A DNA stretch of 64,000 nucleotides from CAYUST01 sp964447535 (GCA_964447535.1 CAYUST010000005.1:1-64000); one strand, 5' to 3'; numbered from the stretch's first letter, positions 20,771-29,782 are shown. The notes: generated by a model from the letters alone, not told the origin. A program made the numbers and translations.

Positions 20771-21667
20771 TTACTCCACAATCTCATCCAACAACTTATG
20801 CACATCTTGGAGATGTTTGTCGGAGATGTGGGTATAGATTTGTGTCGTGGTGATAGAACTGTGACCCAAGAGCATTTGTACCGCACGGATATCAGCACCT
20901 TTACGCAGCAGCGAAGTTGCGAAACTATGTCTGAGCGTATGGGGAGTAACCTTTTTTTTGATTCATACCAAGCGAGCATATTCTCTGACAATGTGTTCTA
21001 TGCTTGCTCTGGAGAGTGAGCCTTGCTTCGAGTTGCGCGCGAGATTGATAAACAGTTGTGGTGTGTCATCAGTTCTCATATCCAACCATGCCTCCAACTT
21101 GGCGCGCGCTTGAGGCGTGATAAATCACGACCTGAGTTTACTTCACTTACCCACGATTTGAATTTGTTGACCATGCACGGGCAACGCATCTCTCGTGAGA
21201 GAGATCAACTCCGTTACTCTCACTCCGCTCCCATACAACATAGCGAGTATAGCCTCATCTCTCGCTCTTTTGAGCGGACTTTTTTCTCGCTCTGTCGGAG
21301 CTGCTAGCAATGCCTGGATATCATCTTCTTCCAAAAATTGCACCACTCTCGGTGGTGTTTTCGAGAGTTCTAATTTATCTGGTGCGATCACATCAATATC
21401 ATTTTTGAGCAAAAACTTCAAAAAAGATCTCAACGCAACAATATGGTAGTTGATCGTTTTGATCTGCAAGCCCAGCTCCTTATCCAAATGTTTCCTAAAT
21501 GATAAGACGATGAATGGCTTTATCTCACTCACCGGTCTATCTCAGAAAAATCACAAAAATCTCCTGAGCCACAACTGATAGTTCTCAATTGTTTTGGGGC
21601 TCGTATTTTTCTCGTAGTGTAAGTACGACATGAAGTGTTCGATATAGTCAGAAAGTTTTTCCTTCAT
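20771..21667 (-). CDS. Xer-type tyrosine recombinase
   Basis: A 298-residue site-specific recombinase. The N-terminal SAM-like core-binding domain (residues 1-95, SPKTIENYQLWLRRF) is followed by the catalytic domain with Arg150 (GSGVRVTEL), Lys174 (VGKGSKLR), His243/Arg246 (PHTLRHSF), His269 (LLGHSS) and nucleophile Tyr278 (TQIYTH). All six positions are intact. Length and layout match XerC/XerD/XerH; with one copy in view I cannot say which. It would resolve chromosome dimers at dif. Five UGA glycines lie in it, including the one beside the catalytic Lys (GK-G-SK). Start ATG 21667, stop TAA 20771. Confidence 0.92.
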
Positions 21668-21699
21668 ACACAACGTTACAAATAAACAAATGTATAAAG

Positions 21700-24166
21700 T
21701 TACTGTATACGTAATTCAGCCTCTTGCAAGTAGAGATCAATCTTGGTAGCGATGTCGGTGAGTTCAGAAGCAGTGATGGTTGGGTCCTCCTCGATACGTT
21801 TGAGTGCTTCACTCGCTTTGCGGATAGAGACAATACTAAACTTGATTGCTTCTTTGTCGTTGAGGAGCTTTGCTTTGTTAGCAATTGTTTGTGCTTGTTT
21901 TTGTTGTGCGGTGAGCTTAGCTGCTAGTTCATCAAAAGTGAAACTGCCGCTTGGTTGGTCTGTATTTTTCGCCGCTGCTTCTCCCTCCTCTTTGGTTGGC
22001 ATGCCATAGGTACCCGTGTTTTGTGCGGGGAGTTCCCCTGTACTGACTTCATCATCTACTAAGGTGGGTGTATCATCAGCCAAAGGCAGATCTGTACCCG
22101 TTGTGGTAGTGTTTGTAATGGGGCGTTGTGGTACAGAGGGAAACATTACCGTATACATTGCCCAAGCCATACCAACCACAATAATCACTCCCACGATACG
22201 CAAAATCATACCTATTGGTACTGACGATCATTTGGGATGCACTACTTTTTTGGCATGCGGAGCAAACTGTGTATCTAGTGATTCGAGATCAAGAGGAGGA
22301 GTTATTTTTTCTTCTGGTGGTGTTGGTACCTGGGTATCGAGGCTATCGAGATCAACAATATCTCACTGAGTCTCTTTATGCTCTGTAGGTACAACGAGCA
22401 CTTCATCTACCGCTTGATTTTCTGCAGTTGCCTCGGGGAGACTGATTTCGTTGGGGAGTTTTTCGGTAGCTGGGGCGGTGACTTGTTTGGTATCCACTGG
22501 CGTTTCGGTTTTTCGTTCTTCTACGATGACTACTTTGGTTTGAGGTGCTTGTGTGACTACTGGTGCTGACACAGGGGGGATAACTTCCGTTTCGGGCGAC
22601 TTCTTTTCTGCTTGCACAACTGTAGGAGTTGCTTTTGGTGCAACGACCTTAGATGGTTCTGGAACACTTATTTTTTGAGTGGGTACTTGTATTTGAGGCG
22701 TGGAAGAATTTTTCGTCTCTTGTTTTGCTTCCTTCTTTGGAGAGACTTGAGATGTATTTGTCTCTGGTTTTTGGTCTTCTTGGTTGGGCTTCGGGGGTTG
22801 CTTGAGAGTAGAGGGAGGTTGTTTTTCTGGAGCAGGTTTTTGACCAGGAAAATTCTTGGACAATGAAGGAGGAAGTGTCTGTTTTTTTTCTGTCTGCGCC
22901 ATAGTATCTTTGATAGTTTTTTTGGCTTCTGATGAAAGTCATGTAGGCTTTTCAGATTTGAGACCAGACGGTGCTTGTGCCTGAGACAAAGGTTCAGGTG
23001 CTTGTGCCTGAGACNNNNNNNNNNNNNNNNNNNNNNNNNNNNNNNNNNNNNNNNNNNNNNNNNNNNNNNNNNNNNNNNNNNNNNNNNNNNNNNNNNNNNN
23101 NNNNNNNNNNNNNNGGTGCTTGTGCCTGAGACAAAGGTTCAGGTGCTTGTGCCTGAGACGAAGGTTCAGGTACTTGTGCCGGCGCCGAAGTTACCGGTGC
23201 TTGTGCCGGCGCCGAAGTTGCCGGTGCTTGTGCTTTTATATCCGTAGGAGGCGCCTTCACCTCAGGAGAGATAGCATCTTTTGCTCCTTGTTTCGGAGAT
23301 TCTCCTTCTTTCTTTGGAGCAACTTGCGTAGTTTTCCCAACTACTTTTTTGGTGACTTCGGGAGTTTTTTGGGGTTGTGCAATGATGAGGGGTTTACTGA
23401 AATTAGTACCGCCTCCTTTGCCGATAGCAATAGACGTGAGTTGTTGCGTCAGTTGATCTGGTGTATCAATCAGCCAAACATCGAGCGGTTCGTTTCTCTC
23501 ATTTTTGAGCGTTGGATGTTTTTTCATAGTGACCCACACATCGTAGATGAGTTCATTGTTTTTGATATAACTCGTACCTGGCGTTCTTTGTTTGGGATCG
23601 TCGATGAGTCATTTGGGGGCTTTGTCATAGGTATAGATGAGTTTATGATCACCTTTGGTATGGGGTACTACGGCGTAAATGTTGGGAAGTTTGGTGAGAT
23701 CTGTCCCATCTTCTGCTTCAAGTCTCGTGACTCTTTTGGATTGATTTTCTTTGGCTTTGGCAATATATGAACCGATATCTTTGATACCCGTAAGTTCAGG
23801 TTCTGCAGGTGGTGCATCTTGTAGCAATGTTTTTTCTTGTGCCGGTGCTTGTGCCGGCGGTGTAACTGCCGGTGCTTGTGCCGGCGGTGTAACTGCCGGT
23901 GCTTGCGTTTTGTTCTTTTTTTCCGGTAACGGATTCTCTGTTTGTTCTGAGGAAAGTGACTCTTGTGCGGAGAGTTGCTCGGGAGTATTTAGTACTTCTT
24001 GGATTTTGGATGGCTCCGTTGGAGGAAGAGTATCGCTCTGGGAAGTCGCGTCAATATCGACTGTTTTGAAAATATCCTCAAACTTCTCCGACTCACTGAG
24101 GGGAGGAAGGGGAGCATTTTTTTTGTCTTTGCCAGGCTGCGGGTTAGGAAGCGTAGGGTCGGTCAT
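21700..24166 (-). CDS. Pro/Ala-rich membrane protein interrupted by an assembly gap
   Basis: One gene runs from ATG 24166 (MTDPTLPNPQPGKDKK) to TAA 21700, broken only by 100 N at 23015-23114. The two flanks are in different frames relative to each other, so the true gap length is not 100. The N-terminal half has a globular stretch (about residues 130-250, RVTRLEAEDGTDLTKLPNI, IYDVWVTMKKHPTLKNE) between Pro/Ala/Gln repeats. The gap falls inside a short tandem repeat coding Q-A-P-E-P-L-S-Q-A. A single membrane helix (ILRIVGVIIVVGMAWAMYTV) lies about 165 residues before the end, followed by a coiled coil (AAKLTAQQKQAQTIANKAK). Likely a cell-envelope scaffold; no family known. Confidence 0.7.
23015..23114. 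other. assembly gap of 100 N
   Basis: Exactly 100 N interrupt a tandem array of the unit GGTTCAGGTGCTTGTGCCTG and close variants, present on both sides. The round number marks a scaffold join of unknown length, and the repeat is the evident cause. Confidence 0.98.
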
Positions 24167-24289
24167 AGCACAAAAAAGGAGCAAAACATGAACAGCGTTC
24201 TTTCATAGTCTACTATACGGATAAATTACTCAAAGACCAACTTCGCTCACTGAAATATGCATCCTTTGCTTTACATTTCTTGTAATTAC

Positions 24290-24317
24290 TATAATAAATC
24301 ATAGACTGTACGTACAG
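24290..24317 (+). promoter_or_regulatory. -10 box and palindromic candidate operator of the FemAB-like gene
   Basis: TATAAT at 24290-24295 is followed ten bases later by the perfect 12-bp palindrome CTGTACGTACAG (24306-24317), at about the expected transcription start, and by a further CTGTAC half-site at 24320. No convincing -35 hexamer at 17-base spacing is seen. Confidence 0.4.
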
Positions 24318-24348
24318 AGTCTGTACTTTATTTTTCGCCACTGGGTCT

Positions 24349-25353
24349 ATGTCCTCATTTTATCAGTCTCCTGTATGGATTGCTATCAACCAAACGGTCT
24401 ATCAAAAACCGAGTTTTTCTTGTACGATTGGTGGACAAACCTACCACGGTGTCACCAAATGGAAACGCCTCCTGGGTAAGCAGTTTCAACGATATATGCT
24501 CCATGGATTTTCCTTGCCTACGTGGGAGCAATATACTCAAGAGTTCCACGAAGTACTCACCCAACTCAAAAGAGATTATGGCAAAGGATTTGGCGATCTT
24601 TTTTTCCAACTTGGTATAGTCAATGTGTTTGATAGCCGTCCTACTAGCCAAGTAAAATCTACTGAAGTACGTACTGCGCTCTTGACCCAAAGACACGCCA
24701 TAGAGCAAAACTTCAAGACCTGGTACGACCTCGTCCCTTCATGGAGGGAGCATATGCCTCAGGCGACGATTGTTCTCGATCTGACTCAAACGCATGCGCA
24801 ACGAACTCAAGATCTTTCGGACTCTGGCAAAAGATATCTCAACAAAGGCAAAAAAGCTGAGCTCGAGTTTGTGCAGGCTACTGATGCTGATTGGGGACCC
24901 TTTTGGGACGTACGATATACAACAGCGTTTGACAAAGGCTTCGCCGTTGTTCCCAAAGAGCACTTCCTTCGTCTGAGAGATTTCTTGGTGAGCGAGAAAC
25001 AAGGAGCCCTCTTCTTGCTCAAACAGGGGAATGAGATTGTGAGTGGAAGTGTTTGTCTTTTCCGAGAGAAAACATGTGTCTATTTGTATGGAGCAACTGC
25101 GAGAGCATATGGTGATATCGGTGCACATTACTTACTCAATCGACAAATCATGGAACGAGCAAAAGCAGCGCATTTCACGACCTATGATTTGCTCGGTGTC
25201 TCTCCTGTAGGTGAAGAACAAACGCATGCGTTAGGAGGAGTAACAAGATTCAAACAAGCATTTGGTGGCACAACCCTTTCTTATATAGGGAATATGGATA
25301 TCTTGCTCAATCCCCTAATGTACAAGTCCTATAAACTTTGGAAAGCGAAATAA
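24349..25353 (+). CDS. FemAB/GNAT-like peptidoglycan aminoacyltransferase
   Basis: A 334-residue protein with the double-GNAT architecture of Fem proteins: opening SPVWIAINQTVYQKPSFSC, then TIVLDLTQTHAQRTQDLSDS and KRYLNKGKKAELEF in the middle, and a second GNAT core (ALFLLKQGNEIVSGSVCLF, YLYGATARAYGDIGAHYLLN, YDLLGVSP). The C-terminal FKQAFGG motif is typical of FemABX enzymes, which add amino acids from aminoacyl-tRNA to lipid II side chains. It contains no UGA codon, unlike most neighbours. Start ATG 24349, stop TAA. Confidence 0.85.
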   Translation: MSSFYQSPVWIAINQTVYQKPSFSCTIGGQTYHGVTKWKRLLGKQFQRYMLHGFSLPTWEQYTQEFHEVLTQLKRDYGKGFGDLFFQLGIVNVFDSRPTSQVKSTEVRTALLTQRHAIEQNFKTWYDLVPSWREHMPQATIVLDLTQTHAQRTQDLSDSGKRYLNKGKKAELEFVQATDADWGPFWDVRYTTAFDKGFAVVPKEHFLRLRDFLVSEKQGALFLLKQGNEIVSGSVCLFREKTCVYLYGATARAYGDIGAHYLLNRQIMERAKAAHFTTYDLLGVSPVGEEQTHALGGVTRFKQAFGGTTLSYIGNMDILLNPLMYKSYKLWKAK

Positions 25354-25374
25354 CATTTTAATTATCTGTTTCTG

Positions 25375-26835
25375 ATGTCGTTCTCTGTTCGTAATATAGC
25401 CGTGATAGTATGACTTTCATGATCACTTCTCGCTTCTCGTGGTGATATGCGTGATGAAATTTATCACACCTTACAAACCGTTTCTCCAGATACCGCCAAG
25501 CAGATTGTTCACATGTGAGAGATCTTTTGCGGAAAAAAAGCAAAGTACTATATCCCTGCGCTTACTACATACTCTCTTGCATATACACTCAAGAGTCGAG
25601 ATGGAGATATACTTATTCTACCATTTCGAGCAAAGAATGTGCCAGATGCCTTGGAAATTAAAGCAAGAGATGTGAAGTGAGACGAGACGGTGATTGCATC
25701 TACTACCTGATATCTGTGAGCCCTGGGTAAACATCCGTGAACAAGTTCTGGCGAGTTGATAGATTGAGCAAATTATGGACCATTGTTGATTTGTGGTGAA
25801 AGAGACCCATTGGATACTACTACCTATAGACTCCTCGAAACGAGTGAGTTACCGTTGTGATATACAGAAATACCAAAAGGTGTGGGTGTATTGATTGGGC
25901 ATATTCCTCCTGGTACACAAGAGTTGATTATATATGTGCATCCTAATCCTTACGCAATTACGTTATGAAATTTTACTGTTGAGTGTTTTTCATGTGATGT
26001 AAAAATGAAATGACTCAAGGAATCATATTGTTATGATGAGCCAGTGCATTTGAGTATTGATATAGGAAGTGAATTTCTCAATAGGCAAAACACCTTGGAA
26101 GTAACTCGAGAATTGCCAGACGGCACAACAAAGACATGAAGGAACCTCAACTTTGCTGCTGGCACCTATGAGATAGGTGATTATAGTGTCAAGGCGCTTC
26201 TCAATGGGTGTGTCGTGTGTGAAGAGACATTTTCCTTTACGCTTAGGAGAGAAGATCCTTTTTCTGCTGTTTTGGATGACCTGCCAGATGTCTTGTGCAG
26301 AGATGCAACCACCTCAATTGGTGTTGATGTTACTTCGCCTGCGAGTGCGTCATTATTTTCTGTATTTGCGCCCTTGGTAGACCAAGATACGTTGTGGTTT
26401 AGGCCACAGTGATCATTTGGTGATCAGCATCGTTTTCTCTCTGAACGTCCTTTGCAAGGGTATGAGATTGGACCAGAGTTGGTAGTTGAGGTGGTATTGT
26501 GAGGATGTCGTCTGCAATTAATCCCCAAAATTGCTACTTGCTGTTCTGCAGAAAAAGCATGATACTTCCCCAATGCATTCTCTCCCAATGGAGATGGTGT
26601 TAATGATGCGTTTAGTGTGTTTCTTGCTCCGCACCATCATTTACTCTCTCTTCAAATATTCGACAGACGAGGTAACCAAGTATTTACTCAGTGAGCAGAA
26701 GATAATGATACTGAGCGAGAAGGATCTTTTAGAGGAAAACAATCACCAACAGGAGTATATGTCTATACTGCACATATTCAGTGTCCCAATGGTGAGGTGA
26801 TCGAAGTGGCAGGAGATATTACCTTAGTGAGATAA
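25375..26835 (+). CDS. secreted protein with gliding-motility-type C-terminal domain
   Basis: A 486-residue protein with sixteen UGA glycines, so no standard gene caller would find it whole. It opens with a short hydrophobic leader (NIAVIVGLSGSLLASRG). The middle has paired Cys in beta-rich segments (ECFSCDVKMKG, LNGCVVCEETF). The last 90 residues carry YFPNAFSPNGDGVNDAF, then LSLQIFDRRGNQVF and PTGVYVYTAHIQC, which is the pattern of the gliding-motility-associated (CHU_C, T9SS type B) sorting domain of Bacteroidota. It may mark a protein for surface attachment, although no type IX secretion gene is seen here. Ends in TAA. Confidence 0.78.
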
Positions 26836-26936
26836 ACTTTTCCTTATTTCTCCTGATATCCTATAGGTATCATTTTCCTATAACTCCGCTTGATTTAATA
26901 GAGGATATTTCTATACAAGGGGAACTGTTTTTTGGT

Positions 26937-27010
26937 GCGAGCATGATGTAATTGGTGTAGCATGGCAGAATTCAGCTCTGCCTGTACGGGTTCAAGTCCC
27001 GTTGCTCGCT
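26937..27010 (+). tRNA. tRNA-Gly (anticodon UCA), the UGA-decoding tRNA
   Basis: The 74-base gene folds into a normal cloverleaf: acceptor GCGAGCA/TGCTCGC, D stem ATGT/GCAT, anticodon stem GCAGA/TCTGC around the loop ATTCAGC, T arm ACGGG/CCCGT with loop TTCAAGT. Anticodon positions 34-36 (26972-26974) are TCA, which pairs with UGA. The discriminator is U73 and the first three pairs are G1-C72, C2-G71, G3-C70, which together with C35 are glycine identity elements in bacteria; tryptophan tRNA would have G73. There is no long variable arm, so it is not selenocysteine tRNA. CCA is not encoded. This is the molecular basis of the altered code. Confidence 0.93.
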
Positions 27011-27046
27011 GCTACCAGTTCCACTACATTTACTTTATGGCTCCAC

Positions 27047-27283
27047 ATGAAACATATCTTACTTGGTCTCTTGATGATTGCGACAGGTACGGCATGTATT
27101 GTCTATCACAATCAGCTTTACAAAATGTTTGGCGATATAGCTCGAGCTGAGAGGAATTTGGGCAGTAGCAAAGCAGCATACGTCTTGGCGGGGACTGCGT
27201 TGATTGTTATTGGGGTGTTAGTGATGTTTGGTATGGCTCCATCCAATCCCGCAGAAATCAAATCAGACTTCCAGGGAGGGTAG
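27047..27283 (+). CDS. small two-helix membrane protein
   Basis: A 78-residue protein (MKHILLGLLMIATGTACIVY) with two membrane helices joined by a short charged loop (DIARAERNLGSSKA) and a helix AYVLAGTALIVIGVLVMF. It lies between the UCA tRNA-Gly and tRNA-Tyr and ends in TAG 14 bases before the latter. No family recognised; no UGA. Confidence 0.65.
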   Translation: MKHILLGLLMIATGTACIVYHNQLYKMFGDIARAERNLGSSKAAYVLAGTALIVIGVLVMFGMAPSNPAEIKSDFQGG

Positions 27284-27297
27284 CAAACATGTATTAT

Positions 27298-27380
27298 GGG
27301 TAGGTGGCAGAGCGGTCAATTGCAGCGGACTGTAAATCCGCCGCCGAAAGGCTACGAAGGTTCAAATCCTTCCCTGCCCA
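27298..27380 (+). tRNA. tRNA-Tyr (anticodon GUA)
   Basis: Acceptor GGGTAGG/CCTGCCC, anticodon stem GCGGA/TCCGC with loop CTGTAAA (anticodon GTA), and the long variable arm expected of a type II bacterial tyrosine tRNA (CCGAAAGG). Discriminator A73; CCA not encoded. Confidence 0.95.
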
Positions 27381-27467
27381 ATTCAAAACAACAAAATGCA
27401 AAGCACAAAGTACAAAAATTTATAGCTATTTACTTTGAGGCTTTGGAACTCTGAAACTTTGTTTCAT

Positions 27468-27543
27468 GGGGTCGTAGCTTAGTTGGCAGAGCGCCTCGCT
27501 TGCACCGAGGAGGTCAGGGGTTCGACTCCCCTCGACTCCACCA
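27468..27543 (+). tRNA. tRNA-Ala (anticodon UGC) with encoded CCA
   Basis: Acceptor GGGGTCG/CGACTCC with the G3-U70 alanine identity pair, anticodon stem CCTCG/CGAGG, loop CTTGCAC (anticodon TGC), discriminator A and CCA at 27541-27543. Confidence 0.96.
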
Positions 27544-27834
27544 TAAATTTTGTGAGATCATTCATAAATATATTATTGTATATTCCTGACCTGGTCCGTT
27601 TGGTATATACTTCCCTTAAAAGGTACATAGACGACGTGGAGTAGTAGGATGGCTGCTATCTTGTCTTACACTATCTATGGATGTAGTTGCCTTTTTTTTC
27701 GGTTATTGAAGAAGGTAAAAAAAGATAAACCTTTTTTTGCGTCTTTGACAAAAAATCCCCCACCCCTTCGGGGCACCCCCCTTTCTAAAAGGGGGGAGTA
27801 CCAGCTTGTTATTTGCTTTGGTTATTTGTTTTAT
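27544..27834. other. intergenic region with G/C-run inverted repeats
   Basis: No gene is supported. At 27755-27795 there are short inverted runs (CCCCACCCCTTCGGGG and CCCCCCTTTCTAAAAGGGGGG) of the same style as the element at 55695. The rest is featureless and AT-rich. Confidence 0.6.
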
Positions 27835-27911
27835 GCTCCCGTAGCTCAATTGGATAGAGCGACAGCCTTCTAAGCTGTAGGTTCTTGGTTCGATCCCAAG
27901 CGGGGGTGCCA
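27835..27911 (+). tRNA. tRNA-Arg (anticodon UCU) with encoded CCA
   Basis: Acceptor GCTCCCG/CGGGGGT, D arm GCTCAATTGGATAGAGC, anticodon stem ACAGC/GCTGT with loop CTTCTAA (anticodon TCT, reading AGA/AGG), T loop TTCGATC, discriminator G and CCA. AGA codons are frequent in the ribosomal genes here. Confidence 0.93.
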
Positions 27912-27912
27912 T

Positions 27913-27986
27913 GCCCTCATCGTCTAGTGGTCCAGGACATCGCCCTCTCACGGCGAAGATCGCGGGTTCGAACCCCGCTGGGGGTG
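27913..27986 (+). tRNA. tRNA-Glu (anticodon CUC)
   Basis: It begins two bases after tRNA-Arg. Acceptor GCCCTCA/TGGGGGT, anticodon stem TCGCC/GGCGA with loop CTCTCAC, so the anticodon is CTC reading GAG. Discriminator G as usual for glutamate; no CCA encoded. Confidence 0.9.
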
Positions 27987-28077
27987 ATTGTGCTTATGTA
28001 TGGTTACTTGAGAAAGTTTTGTCTTGCTTTTTTAGACACCTTTTCTATAGTATACCAGTTTTACTTCTCGATGTCGT

Positions 28078-28752
28078 ATGAAGTCGTTTGGTGCGAAACC
28101 AACCAGGTCTACATCACCTAAACCGTGAGCTCCTAGGCCTTGAGCTCCTAGGCCAACATGATCATCATGACCTGCTCGCCCAGCAACTGCTCGTCCAAGT
28201 CAGTCATCTGACCAAAGATCAGGAGGTGGCTTTGCGAAGAAACAGTGGAAGGTCTTCAAAAATGATGATATCAAGGCTCCGAGAATCTTACTGATTGATG
28301 ATGCTGGCGAAAAGGTAGGTCCTTTGCCCAGACTCAAAGCATTGAGTATGGCAGAGGAACAAGGACTAGATCTCGTTCAGATGGGGTACAACCCAGAGGA
28401 ACAGGTTGCTACTGCTAGGATTGTTGACTTTGGTAAGTACATGTACGACAAAAAGAAAGAAGAAACAGACAAAAAGAAGAAGCAGAAGCAGAAAGGCCAA
28501 AAAGAAATTAAGTTTGGGTATGGTATTGGAGACAATGACCTCGCACTCAAGATCAAAAAAGCCCAAGAGTTTCTAGAAGATGGCTACAGTGTCAAAATGA
28601 TGGCGGTCCTCAAGTGAAGAGAAAAAGCATATAAGGAACATGTTCGTGTCAAGTTCATTGATATCGAACAACAACTTATTACTCATGGTAAATCATTAGG
28701 AGTTAAGGATGAAATATTTGGATATACGCTCGTTTTATTGTCTAAAAAATAG
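28078..28752 (+). CDS. infC: translation initiation factor IF-3 with N-terminal extension
   Basis: A 224-residue IF-3. The first 60 residues are an unusual low-complexity extension rich in Pro, Ser, Arg, Ala and UGA-coded Gly (SPKPGAPRPGAPRPTGSSG), built partly from a 16-base DNA duplication near 28120-28150. The normal protein starts around residue 68 with KNDDIKAPRILLIDDAGEKV, then the N-domain (LPRLKALSMAEEQGLDLVQM), the Lys-rich linker helix (KKEETDKKKKQKQKGQK) and the C-domain (DLALKIKKAQEFLEDGYSV). IF-3 binds 30S and proofreads start codons. Five UGA codons in all, four of them in the extension. It leads the infC-rpmI-rplT group. Confidence 0.94.
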
Positions 28753-28756
28753 GTTG

Positions 28757-28960
28757 ATGAAGATGAAATTGAAGACCAACAAGGCTGCAGCCAAAAGATT
28801 CAAGGTTACCAAAACAGGTAAGTTGAGACATAGCAAGACATGTAGAAGCCATCTCTTGACTAACAAAGGAAGAGCTACCAAAAAACACAAGTTTGGTAAA
28901 GAGCTTTTCTGGGCAGATGCTAAGAGAATCTCGTCATTGATTGCTGATAAAATGAGATAG
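28757..28960 (+). CDS. rpmI: ribosomal protein bL35
   Basis: A 67-residue basic protein with the L35 core KLKTNKAAAKRFKVTKTGK, HLLTNKGRATKKHK and the C-terminal RISSLIADKMR. It starts four bases after the stop of infC, in the conserved infC-rpmI-rplT order. No UGA. Confidence 0.95.
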   Translation: MKMKLKTNKAAAKRFKVTKTGKLRHSKTCRSHLLTNKGRATKKHKFGKELFWADAKRISSLIADKMR

Positions 28961-29001
28961 AATAGGTTATCTTTTTATTCCCCTAAATTATATTTGTCGC
29001 T

Positions 29002-29352
29002 ATGGTAAGAGTAAGTAACGGGTTCGCAAGACACAGAAAACATAGAAAATTTGCTACCAGAGCAAAAGGTTTCCGCTTGGGAAGAAGTACCGTCTACAAA
29101 CAGATCAGGTTAGCGCTGATCAAACAGGGTATGAACTCATACAGAGGTAGAAAACTCAAAAAGAGAACATTCAGAAGCGTGTGGATTGAAAGACTCAATG
29201 CAGTACTCAGATCCAAAGGTACTACCTATAGCGCATTTATGGGTACGATGAGAAAGCAACACAACAACCTAGATAGAAAAGTGCTTTCGAATATAGCAGT
29301 GGCGTTCCCGGAGGTGTTTGATCATATATATATGTCAGTTACCAAAAAATAA
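29002..29352 (+). CDS. rplT: ribosomal protein bL20
   Basis: A 116-residue L20: MVRVSNGFARHRKHRKFATR, then AKGFRLGRSTVYKQIRLALI and WIERLNAVLRSKGTTYSAFM. It binds 23S rRNA early in assembly and in many bacteria controls its own operon. No UGA. Preceded by a T-rich leader and followed by tRNA-Leu. Confidence 0.96.
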   Translation: MVRVSNGFARHRKHRKFATRAKGFRLGRSTVYKQIRLALIKQGMNSYRGRKLKKRTFRSVWIERLNAVLRSKGTTYSAFMGTMRKQHNNLDRKVLSNIAVAFPEVFDHIYMSVTKK

Positions 29353-29356
29353 AGTT

Positions 29357-29440
29357 GCCGGGATGGCGGAATTGGTAGACGCAGCGGACTTAAAATCCGC
29401 CTCTGGAGACGGAGTGCCGGTTCGATTCCGGCTCTCGGCA
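29357..29440 (+). tRNA. tRNA-Leu (anticodon UAA)
   Basis: Acceptor GCCGGGA/TCTCGGC, anticodon stem GCGGA/TCCGC around CTTAAAA (anticodon TAA, reading UUA/UUG), long variable arm (CTCTGGAGACGGAG region), discriminator A. It starts four bases after rplT and lies inside the ribosomal protein cluster. Confidence 0.95.
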
Positions 29441-29484
29441 AGACCACTATAACTTCATATTCTTTTTATCTTCATTTTGTTACT

Positions 29485-29748
29485 ATGGGCTTCACAGTTT
29501 ACAAGACAGGTGATTTACACACCAACGAAAGACTTATCGCTTTTTACAAAAAGGAGCTTTGGTCTTCTCACGTGATTGATACGGCTAAAAAGCAAGAGCA
29601 CTACGGTACCAAATGGTACAGGAAGTTCGTAGCATACGCCTTTCCAAGTGCAAGAAGATACAAAAGAATGAAAGCAATCGTTTCTGCTGCTTACAAGAGC
29701 AACAAAAAGAAGTTCGGTATGCTTGCACATCTTGGTATGAAAATTTAA
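29485..29748 (+). CDS. bS21-like ribosomal protein (tentative)
   Basis: An 87-residue, strongly basic protein (MGFTVYKTGDLHTNERLIAF). The pattern ERLIAFYKKELWSSHVID followed by YRKFVAYAFPSARRYKRMK resembles bS21, whose R-F-K-x-x-x-x-x-x-G and Y-x-x-P-S-x-R-R-K-R segments fall at the same spacing, but it is longer than the usual 60-70 residues. Location between rplT and rplU supports a ribosomal role. It contains no UGA. Confidence 0.5.
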   Translation: MGFTVYKTGDLHTNERLIAFYKKELWSSHVIDTAKKQEHYGTKWYRKFVAYAFPSARRYKRMKAIVSAAYKSNKKKFGMLAHLGMKI

Positions 29749-29782
29749 ACAATTATATTCCTTTTTCTTTATTCTTGTGTAG

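Noticed and set aside
20771..21667. The recombinase as a sign of an integrated element
   Set aside because: It matches housekeeping Xer proteins, has no flanking direct repeats or phage genes, and uses UGA like native genes.
22975..23250. Short repeats near the N gap as a CRISPR array
   Set aside because: The units are about 18-30 bases, in frame, without unique spacers, and encode a Pro/Gln/Ala repeat.
133..26835. Many conserved genes look broken into fragments separated by TGA
   Set aside because: They are not pseudogenes. The frames continue exactly across each TGA, the TGA falls on glycine positions, genes end in TAA/TAG, and a UCA tRNA is present.
26937..27010. UCA tRNA as selenocysteine tRNA or tryptophan tRNA
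   Set aside because: It is of normal size with a short variable arm and a 7-bp acceptor, unlike tRNA-Sec, and has U73 rather than the G73 of tRNA-Trp. UGA columns in the proteins are glycine, not Trp or Sec.
27649..27951. Open frames across the tRNA-Arg/tRNA-Glu region on both strands
   Set aside because: They run through tRNA genes and have no leader or family similarity.
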